Source of the DNA: Francisella philomiragia subsp. philomiragia ATCC 25015
GTDB lineage: Bacteria; Pseudomonadota; Gammaproteobacteria; Francisellales; Francisellaceae
Direction: 5' to 3'
NCBI RefSeq assembly: GCF_000156715.1
Contig: NZ_DS999316.1
Location: 420,619-484,618 of the forward strand
DNA length: 64,000 bases
Below are positions 38,022 through 46,830 of the stretch, piece by piece; within the stretch, counting starts at the first letter, position 1; each line of letters begins with the position of its first letter. Below the pieces are notes generated by a model. The model was not told the origin of the DNA. It was given only the letters and a program-made list of their open reading frames with translations, and made no database searches. The position numbers and the translations under genes were made by a program.

Positions 38022-38142
38022 TTACAAACCTTATAGATAAATGTTTATTTTACTAATACTCTCAAGATGCTGAAAAGTATAATTGTTATGTATATTGCGC
38101 TATATTATAACTTAATAAACCAAAGAATTTAACTAAACATCT

Positions 38143-38889
38143 ATGTTTATTGATACACATTGTCACTTAGATTTTGCTATTTTTGATAAGATACGAGATG
38201 CAATATTACAAAACTGTAATGAATTAGGTATTAATCACTTTATAAACCCTGCGACTCGAAGAGATAATTGGGATAATCTGATTCAACTTAATAAACAACA
38301 CAGTAACGTCGCTATTTGTTTTGGTTTACATCCAGTATTTACAGTCAATCATAGTTTATCTGATTTAGATCATTTAGAAATATATACTCAGAAGTATTCA
38401 ACTAAAATCATAGGGGAAATTGGTCTAGATAAAAGATTTGAAAATTTTGATAAACAGATAGAATTTTTTTCAGTGCAAATAGCTATTGCTAAAAATCTCA
38501 ATAAACAGGTAATTATTCATGTTGTAAAATCTCATAATGAGGTATTACGAATCATTAAAGATTTAAAATTTACTAATGGTGGAATTATTCATGCTTTTAA
38601 TGCAAGCGATACTATCGCACAACAGTATATAGATCTTGGCTTTAAATTAGGCATTGGAGGAATTATCTCTCACCCACAGTCAAAACTTAAACAAACTCTA
38701 CAAAAAATCAACCCGAAAAATATTGTCTTAGAAACAGACTCACCTGACATGAGACTTTATAATAGTTGTGAAGATATTAACACTCCAGAAAATATACCTA
38801 CAATTTTTGAATTGCTTAAGGATATTTATCAAGTAAATCCTGATATACTAAAACAACAAATTTATAATACTAGCTTAGAATTTATCTAA
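38143..38889 (+). CDS. TatD-family metal-dependent hydrolase
   Basis: A 248-residue TIM-barrel DNase-like protein. Metal ligands are in FIDTHCHLDFAIFD at the N-terminus, the glutamate in IGEIGLDKRF near residue 90, histidines in QVIIHVVKSHNEV and GGIIHAFNAS, and the aspartate in LETDSPDMRLYN near residue 196. TatD proteins cut DNA or RNA and may remove damaged ends. It ends 3 bases before recF, so the two are probably co-transcribed. Which TatD paralogue it is (TatD, YcfH, YjjV) is not certain. Confidence 0.87.
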   Translation: MFIDTHCHLDFAIFDKIRDAILQNCNELGINHFINPATRRDNWDNLIQLNKQHSNVAICFGLHPVFTVNHSLSDLDHLEIYTQKYSTKIIGEIGLDKRFENFDKQIEFFSVQIAIAKNLNKQVIIHVVKSHNEVLRIIKDLKFTNGGIIHAFNASDTIAQQYIDLGFKLGIGGIISHPQSKLKQTLQKINPKNIVLETDSPDMRLYNSCEDINTPENIPTIFELLKDIYQVNPDILKQQIYNTSLEFI

Positions 38890-38892
38890 AAA

Positions 38893-39942
38893 ATGTATAT
38901 AGCCAATTTACGCTTACAAAACTTTAGAAATATTCCTATTAAGAGTTTTGACTTTAAAAATAGTATAAATTTTATAGTTGGTAAAAATGGTTCTGGCAAA
39001 ACATCCATTCTTGAGTCGATATATTTTCTCTCACATAGTAGATCATTTCGTAGCTCACAGCTCAATCGCATAATTAACCATGATAGCGATGAGTTTATAG
39101 TCTATACAAAAGCTTATAACCCTGATGAAGTAGTCATATCACTATCACGTAAAAAAAATAGTAATAATATTTCAAAATTAAATAGCGAAATTCAAAAAAA
39201 TCATACTGAAATAACGCGAGTTTTACCTATCCAATTAATGAATCCTGAAAGTTTCAATATCATAAACTCTGGTGCTCAACAAAGATGTAAAGTTCTTGAT
39301 TGGGGCGCTTTTTATCTTGATAAAACTTTTTTAAAAATATGGCAACAAACTAAATTTCTTATCAAGCAAAGAAATTCTGCTCTTAAACAAAACTACCCAA
39401 AGGCTTATATCAACGGGATAGATAAAAAATTATGCGAGTTTGCTGATATTCTAGATTACAAAAGACAAGCTTATTTTATAAAACTAAAACCTAAAATATA
39501 TGAAGTTCTGTCACAATTTAATCCAGATTTGAAACTTGATATAGATTACTTCCGCGGTTGGAACTCACATAAAAGCCTAGTCCAAGTTTTAGAAGAATCA
39601 TTTGACTCTGATAACAGATACAATGTTACTAGTCACGGTCCTCACAAAGCTGATATAGTTTTAACTATAAATCATAAACCAATACAAGATATCTTTTCCC
39701 GTGGACAACAGAAACTACTAATTTGTGCAATCAAATTAGCACAAGGAGAGATTCATAATTCAGAAAATGAAAACAAATGTATTTATCTAATAGATGATAT
39801 AACATCTGAACTTGATAATACTCATACAAAAACCCTTTTTAGCTATCTCAAAAATCTAAAATCACAAGTTTTTATTACGACTACAGAAAAAAATAAAATC
39901 ATCGACTTTCTTAATTTAGATAGTCATATCATCGAAATATAG
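38893..39942 (+). CDS. recF: DNA replication and repair protein RecF
   Basis: RecF loads RecA at gaps. The 349 residues match the family (357 in E. coli). The SMC-like ATPase motifs are all present: Walker [18 protein letters not shown] near residue 30, the signature [19 protein letters not shown] near residue 264 and Walker [14 protein letters not shown] near residue 295. The gene lies 3 bases after the tatD-like gene, not in the usual dnaA-dnaN-recF-gyrB order. The ATG is spaced only four A bases from the previous stop. Confidence 0.95.
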   Translation: MYIANLRLQNFRNIPIKSFDFKNSINFIVGKNGSGKTSILESIYFLSHSRSFRSSQLNRIINHDSDEFIVYTKAYNPDEVVISLSRKKNSNNISKLNSEIQKNHTEITRVLPIQLMNPESFNIINSGAQQRCKVLDWGAFYLDKTFLKIWQQTKFLIKQRNSALKQNYPKAYINGIDKKLCEFADILDYKRQAYFIKLKPKIYEVLSQFNPDLKLDIDYFRGWNSHKSLVQVLEESFDSDNRYNVTSHGPHKADIVLTINHKPIQDIFSRGQQKLLICAIKLAQGEIHNSENENKCIYLIDDITSELDNTHTKTLFSYLKNLKSQVFITTTEKNKIIDFLNLDSHIIEI

Positions 39943-39953
39943 GATATAAGACA

Positions 39954-40244
39954 ATGCTTAGAATAATACTCTCACTATTTCTACCAATACTAGTTTTTGC
40001 CAATAGTCCAATATGTGATGGTAATACCTATGAGATTAATCAATGCCTTAAGACACAAATGCAAATGTATGATAAAAAACTAGATTCTCTCAAAAACTCT
40101 AACATCAAAGAATTTAAAAAATACCGTGATAATATATGCTCAAACATTAGCTCTGCATATAATGGAGGAACTTATGAGTCTATTAAATATGGAAACTGTA
40201 TAATTTCTCTTGATAGGTGGTTTTTAGAAGAAGTAAAGATGTAA
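39954..40244 (+). CDS. Small secreted protein, LprI-like (DUF1311)
   Basis: A 96-residue product with a signal peptide (residues 1-16, cleavage after VFA). The mature part has four cysteines in the spacing of the LprI N-terminal domain: PICDGNTYEINQCLKTQMQM, then DNICSNISSAY and YGNCIISL. LprI-type proteins bind lysozyme in some bacteria, but that activity is not shown for most members. AGGA precedes the ATG. It lies 11 bases after recF and so may share its message. Confidence 0.65.
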   Translation: MLRIILSLFLPILVFANSPICDGNTYEINQCLKTQMQMYDKKLDSLKNSNIKEFKKYRDNICSNISSAYNGGTYESIKYGNCIISLDRWFLEEVKM

Positions 40245-40266
40245 ATAAATACTAAATTTAATATTA

Positions 40267-40884
40267 TTATTCTTCTTTAATAGCCGTAAAAAGATCTTGG
40301 AATCCTTGAGGCGCTTTTTCTAATGTTTTATTTTTCGCAGGATCTCCATAATCATAGTTTGAATAGACATTTTTTGAACCTAGCCAAGCATCTATACTAC
40401 CATTATCATGTAAATTAATTGAATAACTATTACCTTCAGCATCTTTTAGACCCCAATAACGATCTCCCCAAGAGTATCTATATCCAACCTTTTCAGGAAG
40501 TTCAAGAGCAAGCCTCGAACCATCTGGTGCAGCAATTTCAAGATGTCCCTCCTCAGGAGTACCAACCCACTCAAATCCATGTGTACCCTCTTCATTTAAA
40601 TAACTTTTCTGATCATTTAATAAAGATTTAGTTGGAATAGCCTGTTGTACAATATCACCAGATGCAATTAATGCTGCTCGAGTATCTTCAATTGTTGGAG
40701 CAGATGTTGTATCAGTTGTAGTGTTAGATGCTTCATCTGTTGTATCACTATCATTAGCTACACCAGGAACCATACTACTAGATAAATTCCCTGCAGATTT
40801 AGTCACTTCAAGATTTGCAGCATTTGAAGCAATATCACCCAATAAAAAACTACCTAATAAAACTACTATTTTTTTAAATTTCAT
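40267..40884 (-). CDS. Secreted partner protein A of pilin module
   Basis: I know no named family for this. The 205-residue product has a signal peptide (residues 1-23). The mature N-terminus LEVTKSAGNLSSSMVPGV resembles that of the 229-residue protein at 41683-42372. A Thr/Ser/Asp-rich linker follows (residues 46-66), then a domain with paired Trp and Tyr residues (YSWGDRYWGLKDAEGNSY near residue 134). No cysteines are present. It starts 24 bases after a pilin gene on the same strand and is probably co-transcribed. It may be a pilus-associated or surface protein; that is inference from position. Confidence 0.7.
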   Translation of the reverse strand: MKFKKIVVLLGSFLLGDIASNAANLEVTKSAGNLSSSMVPGVANDSDTTDEASNTTTDTTSAPTIEDTRAALIASGDIVQQAIPTKSLLNDQKSYLNEEGTHGFEWVGTPEEGHLEIAAPDGSRLALELPEKVGYRYSWGDRYWGLKDAEGNSYSINLHDNGSIDAWLGSKNVYSNYDYGDPAKNKTLEKAPQGFQDLFTAIKEE

Positions 40885-40908
40885 AACTATACCTCTTAGT
40901 TTAATCTC

Positions 40909-41271
40909 CTACTCAGTCAATACCAAATCATACTGATAGTACGGTTCAGCAACATCAGGTATTAAAGTTGGTTCAACATAAACTTTAATATTTGCATTCT
41001 GAGCATCTACTCTTTCTTTACATACTTGTACAACATTATCTTTATTTACTTCAACACATCCCCAAAGTTGAGAGTTTTCATCGGGAAATTTTCCAGTTTC
41101 ATATGTATAATGAGTAATCTCATTAATATAGCTTCGTGCCGCGATATCTGCACCAGAAAGTTTTGCTCTAACTTGATAGTTTGAATACATTGGTATTGCT
41201 ATAGTGGCTATGATAGCAATTATCGCTATAACAATTATTAGCTCTATTAGAGAGAATCCTCTACTATTCAT
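40909..41271 (-). CDS. Type IV pilin-like protein A
   Basis: A 120-residue type IV pilin or pseudopilin. The class III-type leader is very short (MNSRG), cut before Phe by prepilin peptidase, with the methylation site [20 protein letters not shown] and Glu5 in place. The C-terminal part has a pair of cysteines (LWGCVEVN and VVQVCKER) about 16 residues apart, and [10 protein letters not shown] at the end. It is about half identical to the pilin at 42383-42748. The peptidase and assembly genes are not in the window. Confidence 0.88.
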   Translation of the reverse strand: MNSRGFSLIELIIVIAIIAIIATIAIPMYSNYQVRAKLSGADIAARSYINEITHYTYETGKFPDENSQLWGCVEVNKDNVVQVCKERVDAQNANIKVYVEPTLIPDVAEPYYQYDLVLTE

Positions 41272-41480
41272 ATACTCTTATATAGATAAATAAAAATTGA
41301 CTTAGGATAACTACTATTAATTTACGTGTATATAGAAAAAAATAATGGCACCCATTAAAAGTTAATTAGCGAAGCTACATTTATATATAAAAAATGTTCT
41401 CTAAGAATATTTATTCATTAGCCTAATCTGATAATATGTATTATTAATCTTATTATTAATTAATAAAGTAATTTACAACT

Positions 41481-41690
41481 ATGCTTAAGAAAATTGTAGG
41501 CTTAATAATTCTAACTTTTCTACTTGTAGGTTGTAAAGATTCCTATAAAAATAATCAGTGGAGCAAATTTCATAGAGATTCATCAACCAGTTCTGATCTT
41601 CACTCAAGACTTGTTGAAGTTCATAATCGTGAGAGCATAGGATTCACATACTCACCTTATGGAGCAGATTTCAGAAATAGTCTTAATTAG
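41481..41690 (+). CDS. Small lipoprotein of unknown function
   Basis: A 69-residue product with a lipoprotein signal peptide: hydrophobic residues 5-17 and the lipobox LLVGC, putting the lipidated cysteine near residue 18. The mature part is polar (SKFHRDSSTSSDLHSRLVEV) and has no family I recognise. It lies on the opposite strand inside the pilin cluster, and its 3' end overlaps that of the secreted partner B gene by 8 bases. Confidence 0.6.
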   Translation: MLKKIVGLIILTFLLVGCKDSYKNNQWSKFHRDSSTSSDLHSRLVEVHNRESIGFTYSPYGADFRNSLN

Positions 41691-42372
41691 AAGAAGATCT
41701 TGTTTGACAATATTTATTTGCTTGATTTTCAGAGCAATAATTATTAATTTGTTCACGCACGGTTTCTTTTGAACAAAACCAACTACTTCCACAAGGCTTA
41801 TTTATTATATCACTATCTTCCGAGTCTTGCGTCTCCAAAAAAGCTGCTATTGACTTCTCAAATTCATCAATAACATTAAAGTTGGGAGGATCATAAGGTG
41901 AAAAGTCAGTATTAGTATATCTATCAATAATATCTCCAGCATTATGTGCATATGGAGCTGGATTTCCTAATATACCACTATAAGTCTTTAATCTACCTAA
42001 TGAATCTATAGAAATTCCAAAAATATTCCTATCAAGATAAGTATCTTCCCATACTTCTCCATTACCCGAAACAATATGGAAAACATCATTACCAATTTCC
42101 ACATAAACTCCATTTGAGTATTTCTTGCAAACTGTTGTAGTTTCTCCACACCTACTAAACCAAGGCATACTAGTTATATTTCGAAAAGTAGGTGTATCAT
42201 AAAGATAATCTAAACTAGAGTTCTGATTAGTTGTAGATTTATTAGAACCAACTCCTGTAACTAAATTATTAGGTATATTACCAGCAATTTTATTTATATA
42301 AAGAACAGCTGCATTTAGTAAAGATATATTCAAAAAAATTCCAATAGTAACTATTAGTGTTTTAGTAAACAT
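41683..42372 (-). CDS. Secreted partner protein B of pilin module
   Basis: The 229-residue product has a signal peptide (residues 1-22). The mature N-terminus LYINKIAGNIPNNLVTGVGS lines up with that of the 205-residue protein at 40267-40884 at K, AGN, V, GV and TT. Unlike its paralogue it has six cysteines, four of them in the C-terminal 40 residues (KPCGSSWFCSKE, NYCSEN, KYCQT), so disulfides are likely. It starts 10 bases after a pilin gene on the same strand. No named family is known to me. Confidence 0.7.
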   Translation of the reverse strand: MFTKTLIVTIGIFLNISLLNAAVLYINKIAGNIPNNLVTGVGSNKSTTNQNSSLDYLYDTPTFRNITSMPWFSRCGETTTVCKKYSNGVYVEIGNDVFHIVSGNGEVWEDTYLDRNIFGISIDSLGRLKTYSGILGNPAPYAHNAGDIIDRYTNTDFSPYDPPNFNVIDEFEKSIAAFLETQDSEDSDIINKPCGSSWFCSKETVREQINNYCSENQANKYCQTRSSSN

Positions 42373-42382
42373 ATCACTTCTC

Positions 42383-42748
42383 CTAATATACTAAGGTTAA
42401 ATTATATTGATAATAAGGTTGCTTTATATTAGGTAATATATCTTGATCAATATATACCCTCATAACAGCATTTTTTGAATCTATTCGTTCTATACATACC
42501 TGAATAACATTATCTCTATTAACTTCTCTACACCCCCATAATTCAGAAGTTTCATCAGGAAATGTCTTTTTCCCAGAGGTATAATCTGTGACTTGATTGA
42601 GATGGCTATTTGCTATTGCATCTGTTACCGAAATTTTAGCTCTAGTCTTATAATTTGAATACATGGGTATAGCTATAGTAGCTACAATAGCAACAACGAC
42701 TATTATAACCATTAACTCCAATAATGAAAATCCTGCTTTTGTGCGCAT
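42383..42748 (-). CDS. Type IV pilin-like protein B
   Basis: A 121-residue type IV pilin or pseudopilin with leader MRTKAG, then FSLLELMVIIVVVAIVATIA with Glu5. It shares with pilin A the block IPMYSNY, the cysteine-containing LWGCREVNRDNVIQVC and the end PYYQYNLTL. It leads a module with secreted partner B 10 bases downstream. Whether these are major pilins, minor pilins or type II-like pseudopilins is not clear from sequence. Confidence 0.88.
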   Translation of the reverse strand: MRTKAGFSLLELMVIIVVVAIVATIAIPMYSNYKTRAKISVTDAIANSHLNQVTDYTSGKKTFPDETSELWGCREVNRDNVIQVCIERIDSKNAVMRVYIDQDILPNIKQPYYQYNLTLVY

Positions 42749-42918
42749 CCAAATGATATATAGAACTATTTCGAAACTGATAATAGCAATTTTTTAATTC
42801 GAAACATACGGGAATAATTGACAGTCCTTGTTAAATTTTAATTGATCTAAGCTAGAACTAAATGTTAGAATTAATAATATATTATGTTAATTTAAGCATT
42901 AATAAAATATGCTACAGT

Positions 42919-43833
42919 CTATGATCGCTTACTAACTGCTGCGTTTGTCATATACACACCCAAAAACACAACACCACCAAAAAGTAGTGATAGCATAGAA
43001 ATTGTTTCTCCATATAATACAAAACCAATCAAAATAACTAAAAATGGCATGGTGTTTTGAAAAACTGCCGTCTTATAAACTCCAATTTCCTCAAGAGCTC
43101 TTAGATACCACAAATAAGCTAATACAGTTGCAAATACGGCTATGTATAGCATACTACCCCAGAACTTAATATCTGTATGAGCAAGTTCTGAAAAGTCTGA
43201 TTTAAATAAACTTACTATAGCAAACATTATCATGCCAACTATAGCACCGTAAGTATTGATTGTAATCATATCAACACCTGCTCTTACACAACATTTACCA
43301 AATATCGCATAAGCTGAAAAACATACAACAGCTAATATACTTAATATTTCTCCTAGGTTCATATTGATACCAGTTGAGCATTGCATAGAAGAGTTACTAG
43401 AAAACATCACAACACCGATAGTACCTAACAATGCAACCAATATACCAATCTTTGCTTGTTGATTAACTTTCATCTGAAACATATAACTAGACAAGATAGT
43501 TATCAAACATGGACTAAATGCAAATATAATCGCAACAATATTCCCAGATATTAGCTTCTCCGCCCATAAGAATACTATGTTATATAGAAACACCCCAAAG
43601 AATCCAACAGCTATAACATAAAGCCATTGTCTAAGATTTAAGCGTGGGAAAAATGTTTTGGTAAAAAAATAGTGAACTACAAGAAAAATAAGAGACGCCA
43701 TAACATAACGAATTAAGCCAACCAAATATATATCTACATATTCTAATGGAAGCGGAGCTATATGATACAAACTAGCCCAAAATACTAAGGCTAGGAATAT
43801 TTTGACATACCCTTGTAGTAAAGAAGAATTCAT
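42919..43833 (-). CDS. EamA/DMT-family transporter
   Basis: A 304-residue protein with ten predicted helices in two EamA repeats: the first ends near AIIFAFSPCLITILSSYMF at residue 100 and the second contains VLAYLWYLRALEEIGVYKTA near residue 237. These carriers export amino acids or other metabolites, or import nucleotide sugars in other groups. Substrate unknown. It starts 10 bases downstream of acs on the same strand. Confidence 0.85.
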   Translation of the reverse strand: MNSSLLQGYVKIFLALVFWASLYHIAPLPLEYVDIYLVGLIRYVMASLIFLVVHYFFTKTFFPRLNLRQWLYVIAVGFFGVFLYNIVFLWAEKLISGNIVAIIFAFSPCLITILSSYMFQMKVNQQAKIGILVALLGTIGVVMFSSNSSMQCSTGINMNLGEILSILAVVCFSAYAIFGKCCVRAGVDMITINTYGAIVGMIMFAIVSLFKSDFSELAHTDIKFWGSMLYIAVFATVLAYLWYLRALEEIGVYKTAVFQNTMPFLVILIGFVLYGETISMLSLLFGGVVFLGVYMTNAAVSKRS

Positions 43834-43843
43834 GAATTTTAGA

Positions 43844-45787
43844 CTACCTGTTTTTTATCAGATACTCTACTATACTCGGATCTAAAAGTGTAGATGTGTC
43901 ACCTAAATTATCAAAATCATTTGCAGCTATTTTTCTCAAAATTCTTCTCATAATTTTACCAGAACGAGTTTTTGGTAAATCTGGAGTAAACTGAATCACA
44001 TCTGGACTTGCTACTGGACCAATCTCTTGTCTAATATAAGATACTAATGTTTTTCTGATACTATCAAGATATTCATCTCCAGCACCTTTGCCATCATGAC
44101 CATCTTTTAGTATGCAATAGACATAAATCGCTTCACCTTTAATATCATGAGGCATACCAACTACAGCTGATTCTGCAACGCTAGAATGAGTATTCAACAC
44201 AGCTTCTATTTCAGCAGTTGCCATTCTATGGCCTGATACATTAATAACATCATCCATACGACCTTCTATCCATATATAACCATCTTCATCTCTTCTGGCT
44301 GCATCACCTGAGAAATAAAAACCGTTGAAACTGCTAAAGTATGTTTGAATATATCTATCATGGTCACCATAAATAGTTCTAGCCATACCAGGAGTCGCAG
44401 TTCTAATACATAGAGCTCCTTTGCCAACTCCCTCAATCTCTTTACCATCAGTATCTAATAAAGCTACGTCAACACCAAAGAAAGGTTTAGATGCCGATCC
44501 TGGTTTTAGTTTATGAGCACCTGGTAATGGCAGAATCATATGTCCACCAGTTTCAGTTTGCCACCAAGTATCAACAAGAGGTGCTTGATTATTCGCGCCC
44601 TTCTCTACAAACCAGTTCCATGCTTCTGGATTAATAGGTTCTCCAACAGATCCTAATACTCTTAATGAAGTTCTATCTGAATCTTTAAGGTACTGATCTC
44701 CAGCTTTGATTAATAATCTGATCAAAGTTGGGGCTGTATATAGGGATTTCACATTATGTCTATCAACTTCTTTCCACATTCTAGAAGCATCTGGGTATGT
44801 TGGAACACCTTCAAAGATTAGAGAGGTACAACCATTAGCAAGCGGACCATAAACAGCATAACTATGCCCAGTAATCCAACCAATATCAGCGGTACACCAA
44901 TATACATCATCATCTTTTAGATCAAAAGCTAATTTATGAGTCATACTTGCGTAAATAAGATAGCCTCCTGAAGTATGAACAAGACCTTTTGGAGTACCCG
45001 TTGAGCCTGAAGTATATAGCATAAACAATGGAGTTTCTGCATCAAAGAATTCTATCTTATGTTCATCAGAGACCTTAGCACACTCTTTTTCATAACAAAG
45101 ATCTATATCGTTCCAAACCATATCTTTTGTCTTAGTTCTACTCACAACTAGGACATTTCTAACGAAGTCTAAACCAGAGATTGCTCTATCTACACTTTTT
45201 TTAAGAGGTATTCTCTTACCTGATCTAATACTTTCATCTGCTGTAATTACAAATTTACTATTTGCATTTATAATTCTCTGCTTAAGTGCTTCTGCTGAGA
45301 AACCTCCAAATACAACTGAGTGCATAGCTCCTATACGTGCACAAGCAAGCATCGCATATATTGCCTCTGGTATCATTGGCATATATATAGTTACGACATC
45401 TCCTTTTTTGACACCATTTGCCTCAAGTATATTAGCCATCTCACATACTCTGTGATAGAGATCTCTGTACGTAATATTCTTAGTGTGATATGGGTCATCT
45501 GCTTGCCATACAAAAGCAACCTTGTTCGCCTTGTCTACTAAATGCCTGTCAACACAGTTATAACAAACATTTAGCTCACCACCTTTGAACCATTGAATAT
45601 CTACAGGATCAAAGCTACTTGCAAAAGCCTTATCAAAAGGTTTATGCCAGCTAATATAATTAGCCTGCTTCGACCAAAATGCTTCTGGATTTTCTATTGA
45701 TTCTTTATACATAGCTTCATATTGCTCGGCATTAACATTAGCTTGAGCTATAAACTCTTCTGAAACTTGAAAATTTGAATATGACAT
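43844..45787 (-). CDS. acs: Acetyl-CoA synthetase
   Basis: Acs activates acetate to acetyl-CoA via acetyl-AMP. The 647 residues match E. coli Acs (652). The P-loop-like motif is LYTSGSTGTPKGLVH near residue 258, with WWQTETGGHMI near residue 407 and the C-terminal PKTRSGKIMRRILRKI near residue 610, holding the lysine that is acetylated in other species. It is probably transcribed with the EamA gene. An 11-base inverted repeat and a likely extended -10 box lie upstream. Confidence 0.95.
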   Translation of the reverse strand: MSYSNFQVSEEFIAQANVNAEQYEAMYKESIENPEAFWSKQANYISWHKPFDKAFASSFDPVDIQWFKGGELNVCYNCVDRHLVDKANKVAFVWQADDPYHTKNITYRDLYHRVCEMANILEANGVKKGDVVTIYMPMIPEAIYAMLACARIGAMHSVVFGGFSAEALKQRIINANSKFVITADESIRSGKRIPLKKSVDRAISGLDFVRNVLVVSRTKTKDMVWNDIDLCYEKECAKVSDEHKIEFFDAETPLFMLYTSGSTGTPKGLVHTSGGYLIYASMTHKLAFDLKDDDVYWCTADIGWITGHSYAVYGPLANGCTSLIFEGVPTYPDASRMWKEVDRHNVKSLYTAPTLIRLLIKAGDQYLKDSDRTSLRVLGSVGEPINPEAWNWFVEKGANNQAPLVDTWWQTETGGHMILPLPGAHKLKPGSASKPFFGVDVALLDTDGKEIEGVGKGALCIRTATPGMARTIYGDHDRYIQTYFSSFNGFYFSGDAARRDEDGYIWIEGRMDDVINVSGHRMATAEIEAVLNTHSSVAESAVVGMPHDIKGEAIYVYCILKDGHDGKGAGDEYLDSIRKTLVSYIRQEIGPVASPDVIQFTPDLPKTRSGKIMRRILRKIAANDFDNLGDTSTLLDPSIVEYLIKNR

Positions 45788-45817
45788 ATCTATTAATTTT
45801 AAAACACAATTAAAATC

Positions 45818-45826
45818 ATATTAGCA
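45818..45826 (-). promoter_or_regulatory. acs: Predicted extended -10 promoter of acs
   Basis: Read on the minus strand, TGCTAATAT is an extended -10 element, with the -10 box at 45818-45823. Transcription would start about 24 bases before the acs ATG. Confidence 0.4.
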
Positions 45827-45857
45827 TATTTATTAGAATTTTTGACTATGTTTACCC

Positions 45858-45892
45858 TATCAATATTTAACAATATTTATCAAATATTGATA
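45858..45892. promoter_or_regulatory. 11-base perfect inverted repeat, possible activator site for acs
   Basis: TATCAATATTT (45858-45868) and AAATATTGATA (45882-45892) are perfect complements with 13 bases between them. A third copy of CAATATTT lies in the spacer, 10 bases from the first. The centre is about 57 bases before the -10 box proposed for acs, where activators usually bind. It could also be the end of the galU message, but there is no T-run. Confidence 0.45.
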
Positions 45893-45897
45893 AATAA

Positions 45898-46761
45898 TTA
45901 TCTACTTTGAAGATATTCTTTGAATTTACTACCTAACTCTTTGTGCTGTAGAGCTATTTCATAGTTAGCGATTAAAAATCCAAGCTTACTACCACAGTCA
46001 TAACGAGTACCTTTAAACTCATAAGATAGAATTTTCTCTTCTTGATCGAGTAGTTTAGCGATTGCATCAGTTAGTTGAATCTCTCCGCCTGCACCTTCTG
46101 AAGTTGATTCTAAACATCTGAAAATTTTGTTAGGCAATAGATATCTACCCACAACAGCATTAGTTGATGGTGCTTTTTCTGGAGCTGGTTTCTCAACTAT
46201 TGCTTTGATAAGATTCTCACTATCTTTAGCTACGATACCATAAGAGCTAGTCTCTTCCTTTTTGACTTGTTGAGTAGCTATACACCCTCTGATATCAGTA
46301 CCTTCTACAGCTTTCACCATTTGCTTAAGGGTACCAGTACCACAATCATGATTATAGATTAAATCATCCGGCAATATCACCGCAAAGTCTTCAATTCCAA
46401 CAAGAGGTTTTGCACATAGCACAGCATGGCCTAAGCCTAGGGCTTCTGGCTGACGAACGAAGAAAAAGCTTACATCTTTCGGAATTATGTTTTTGACTAA
46501 ATCTAATAGTTCATACTTTTGCTTTTTCTCTAACGAATACTCTAATTCAAAATTTCTATCAAAATGATCTTCAAGAGATTTTTTGTTAGAACTTGTAACA
46601 AAAATAATTTCCTTACAGCCTGCTTCGATAGCTTCCTCAACAGCATATTGAATCAATGGCTTGTCTACAACAGTTAACATCTCTTTAGGACATGATTTAG
46701 TTGCTGGCAAAAATCTAGTTCCCCAACCAGCAACTGGAAAGACTGCTTTTTTGATTTTCAT
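45898..46761 (-). CDS. galU: UTP-glucose-1-phosphate uridylyltransferase
   Basis: GalU makes UDP-glucose for surface glycans and for the Leloir pathway. The 287 residues match the family (302 in E. coli). Motifs are KAVFPVAGWGTRFLPATKS at the N-terminus, LPDDLIYNHDCGTGTLKQM near residue 128 and IVEKPAPEKAPSTNAVVGRY near residue 190. A tandem 7-base repeat lies 14 bases upstream of the start codon. The next gene upstream on the same strand is a cation efflux gene. Confidence 0.95.
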   Translation of the reverse strand: MKIKKAVFPVAGWGTRFLPATKSCPKEMLTVVDKPLIQYAVEEAIEAGCKEIIFVTSSNKKSLEDHFDRNFELEYSLEKKQKYELLDLVKNIIPKDVSFFFVRQPEALGLGHAVLCAKPLVGIEDFAVILPDDLIYNHDCGTGTLKQMVKAVEGTDIRGCIATQQVKKEETSSYGIVAKDSENLIKAIVEKPAPEKAPSTNAVVGRYLLPNKIFRCLESTSEGAGGEIQLTDAIAKLLDQEEKILSYEFKGTRYDCGSKLGFLIANYEIALQHKELGSKFKEYLQSR

Positions 46762-46774
46762 TTAATCTCCTTGA

Positions 46775-46830
46775 TATCAGATATCAGCTATCAGCTATCA
46801 GCTATCAGCTATCAGCTATCAGCTATCAGC
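46775..46830. repeat. 7-base tandem repeat (TATCAGC)n in front of galU
   Basis: Seven perfect copies of TATCAGC run from 46782 to 46830, preceded by one copy with a single change (TATCAGA, 46775-46781). The array begins 14 bases before the galU ATG, and its far end contains the last codon and the TGA stop of the cation efflux gene. Arrays like this change length by slippage. Confidence 0.97.
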
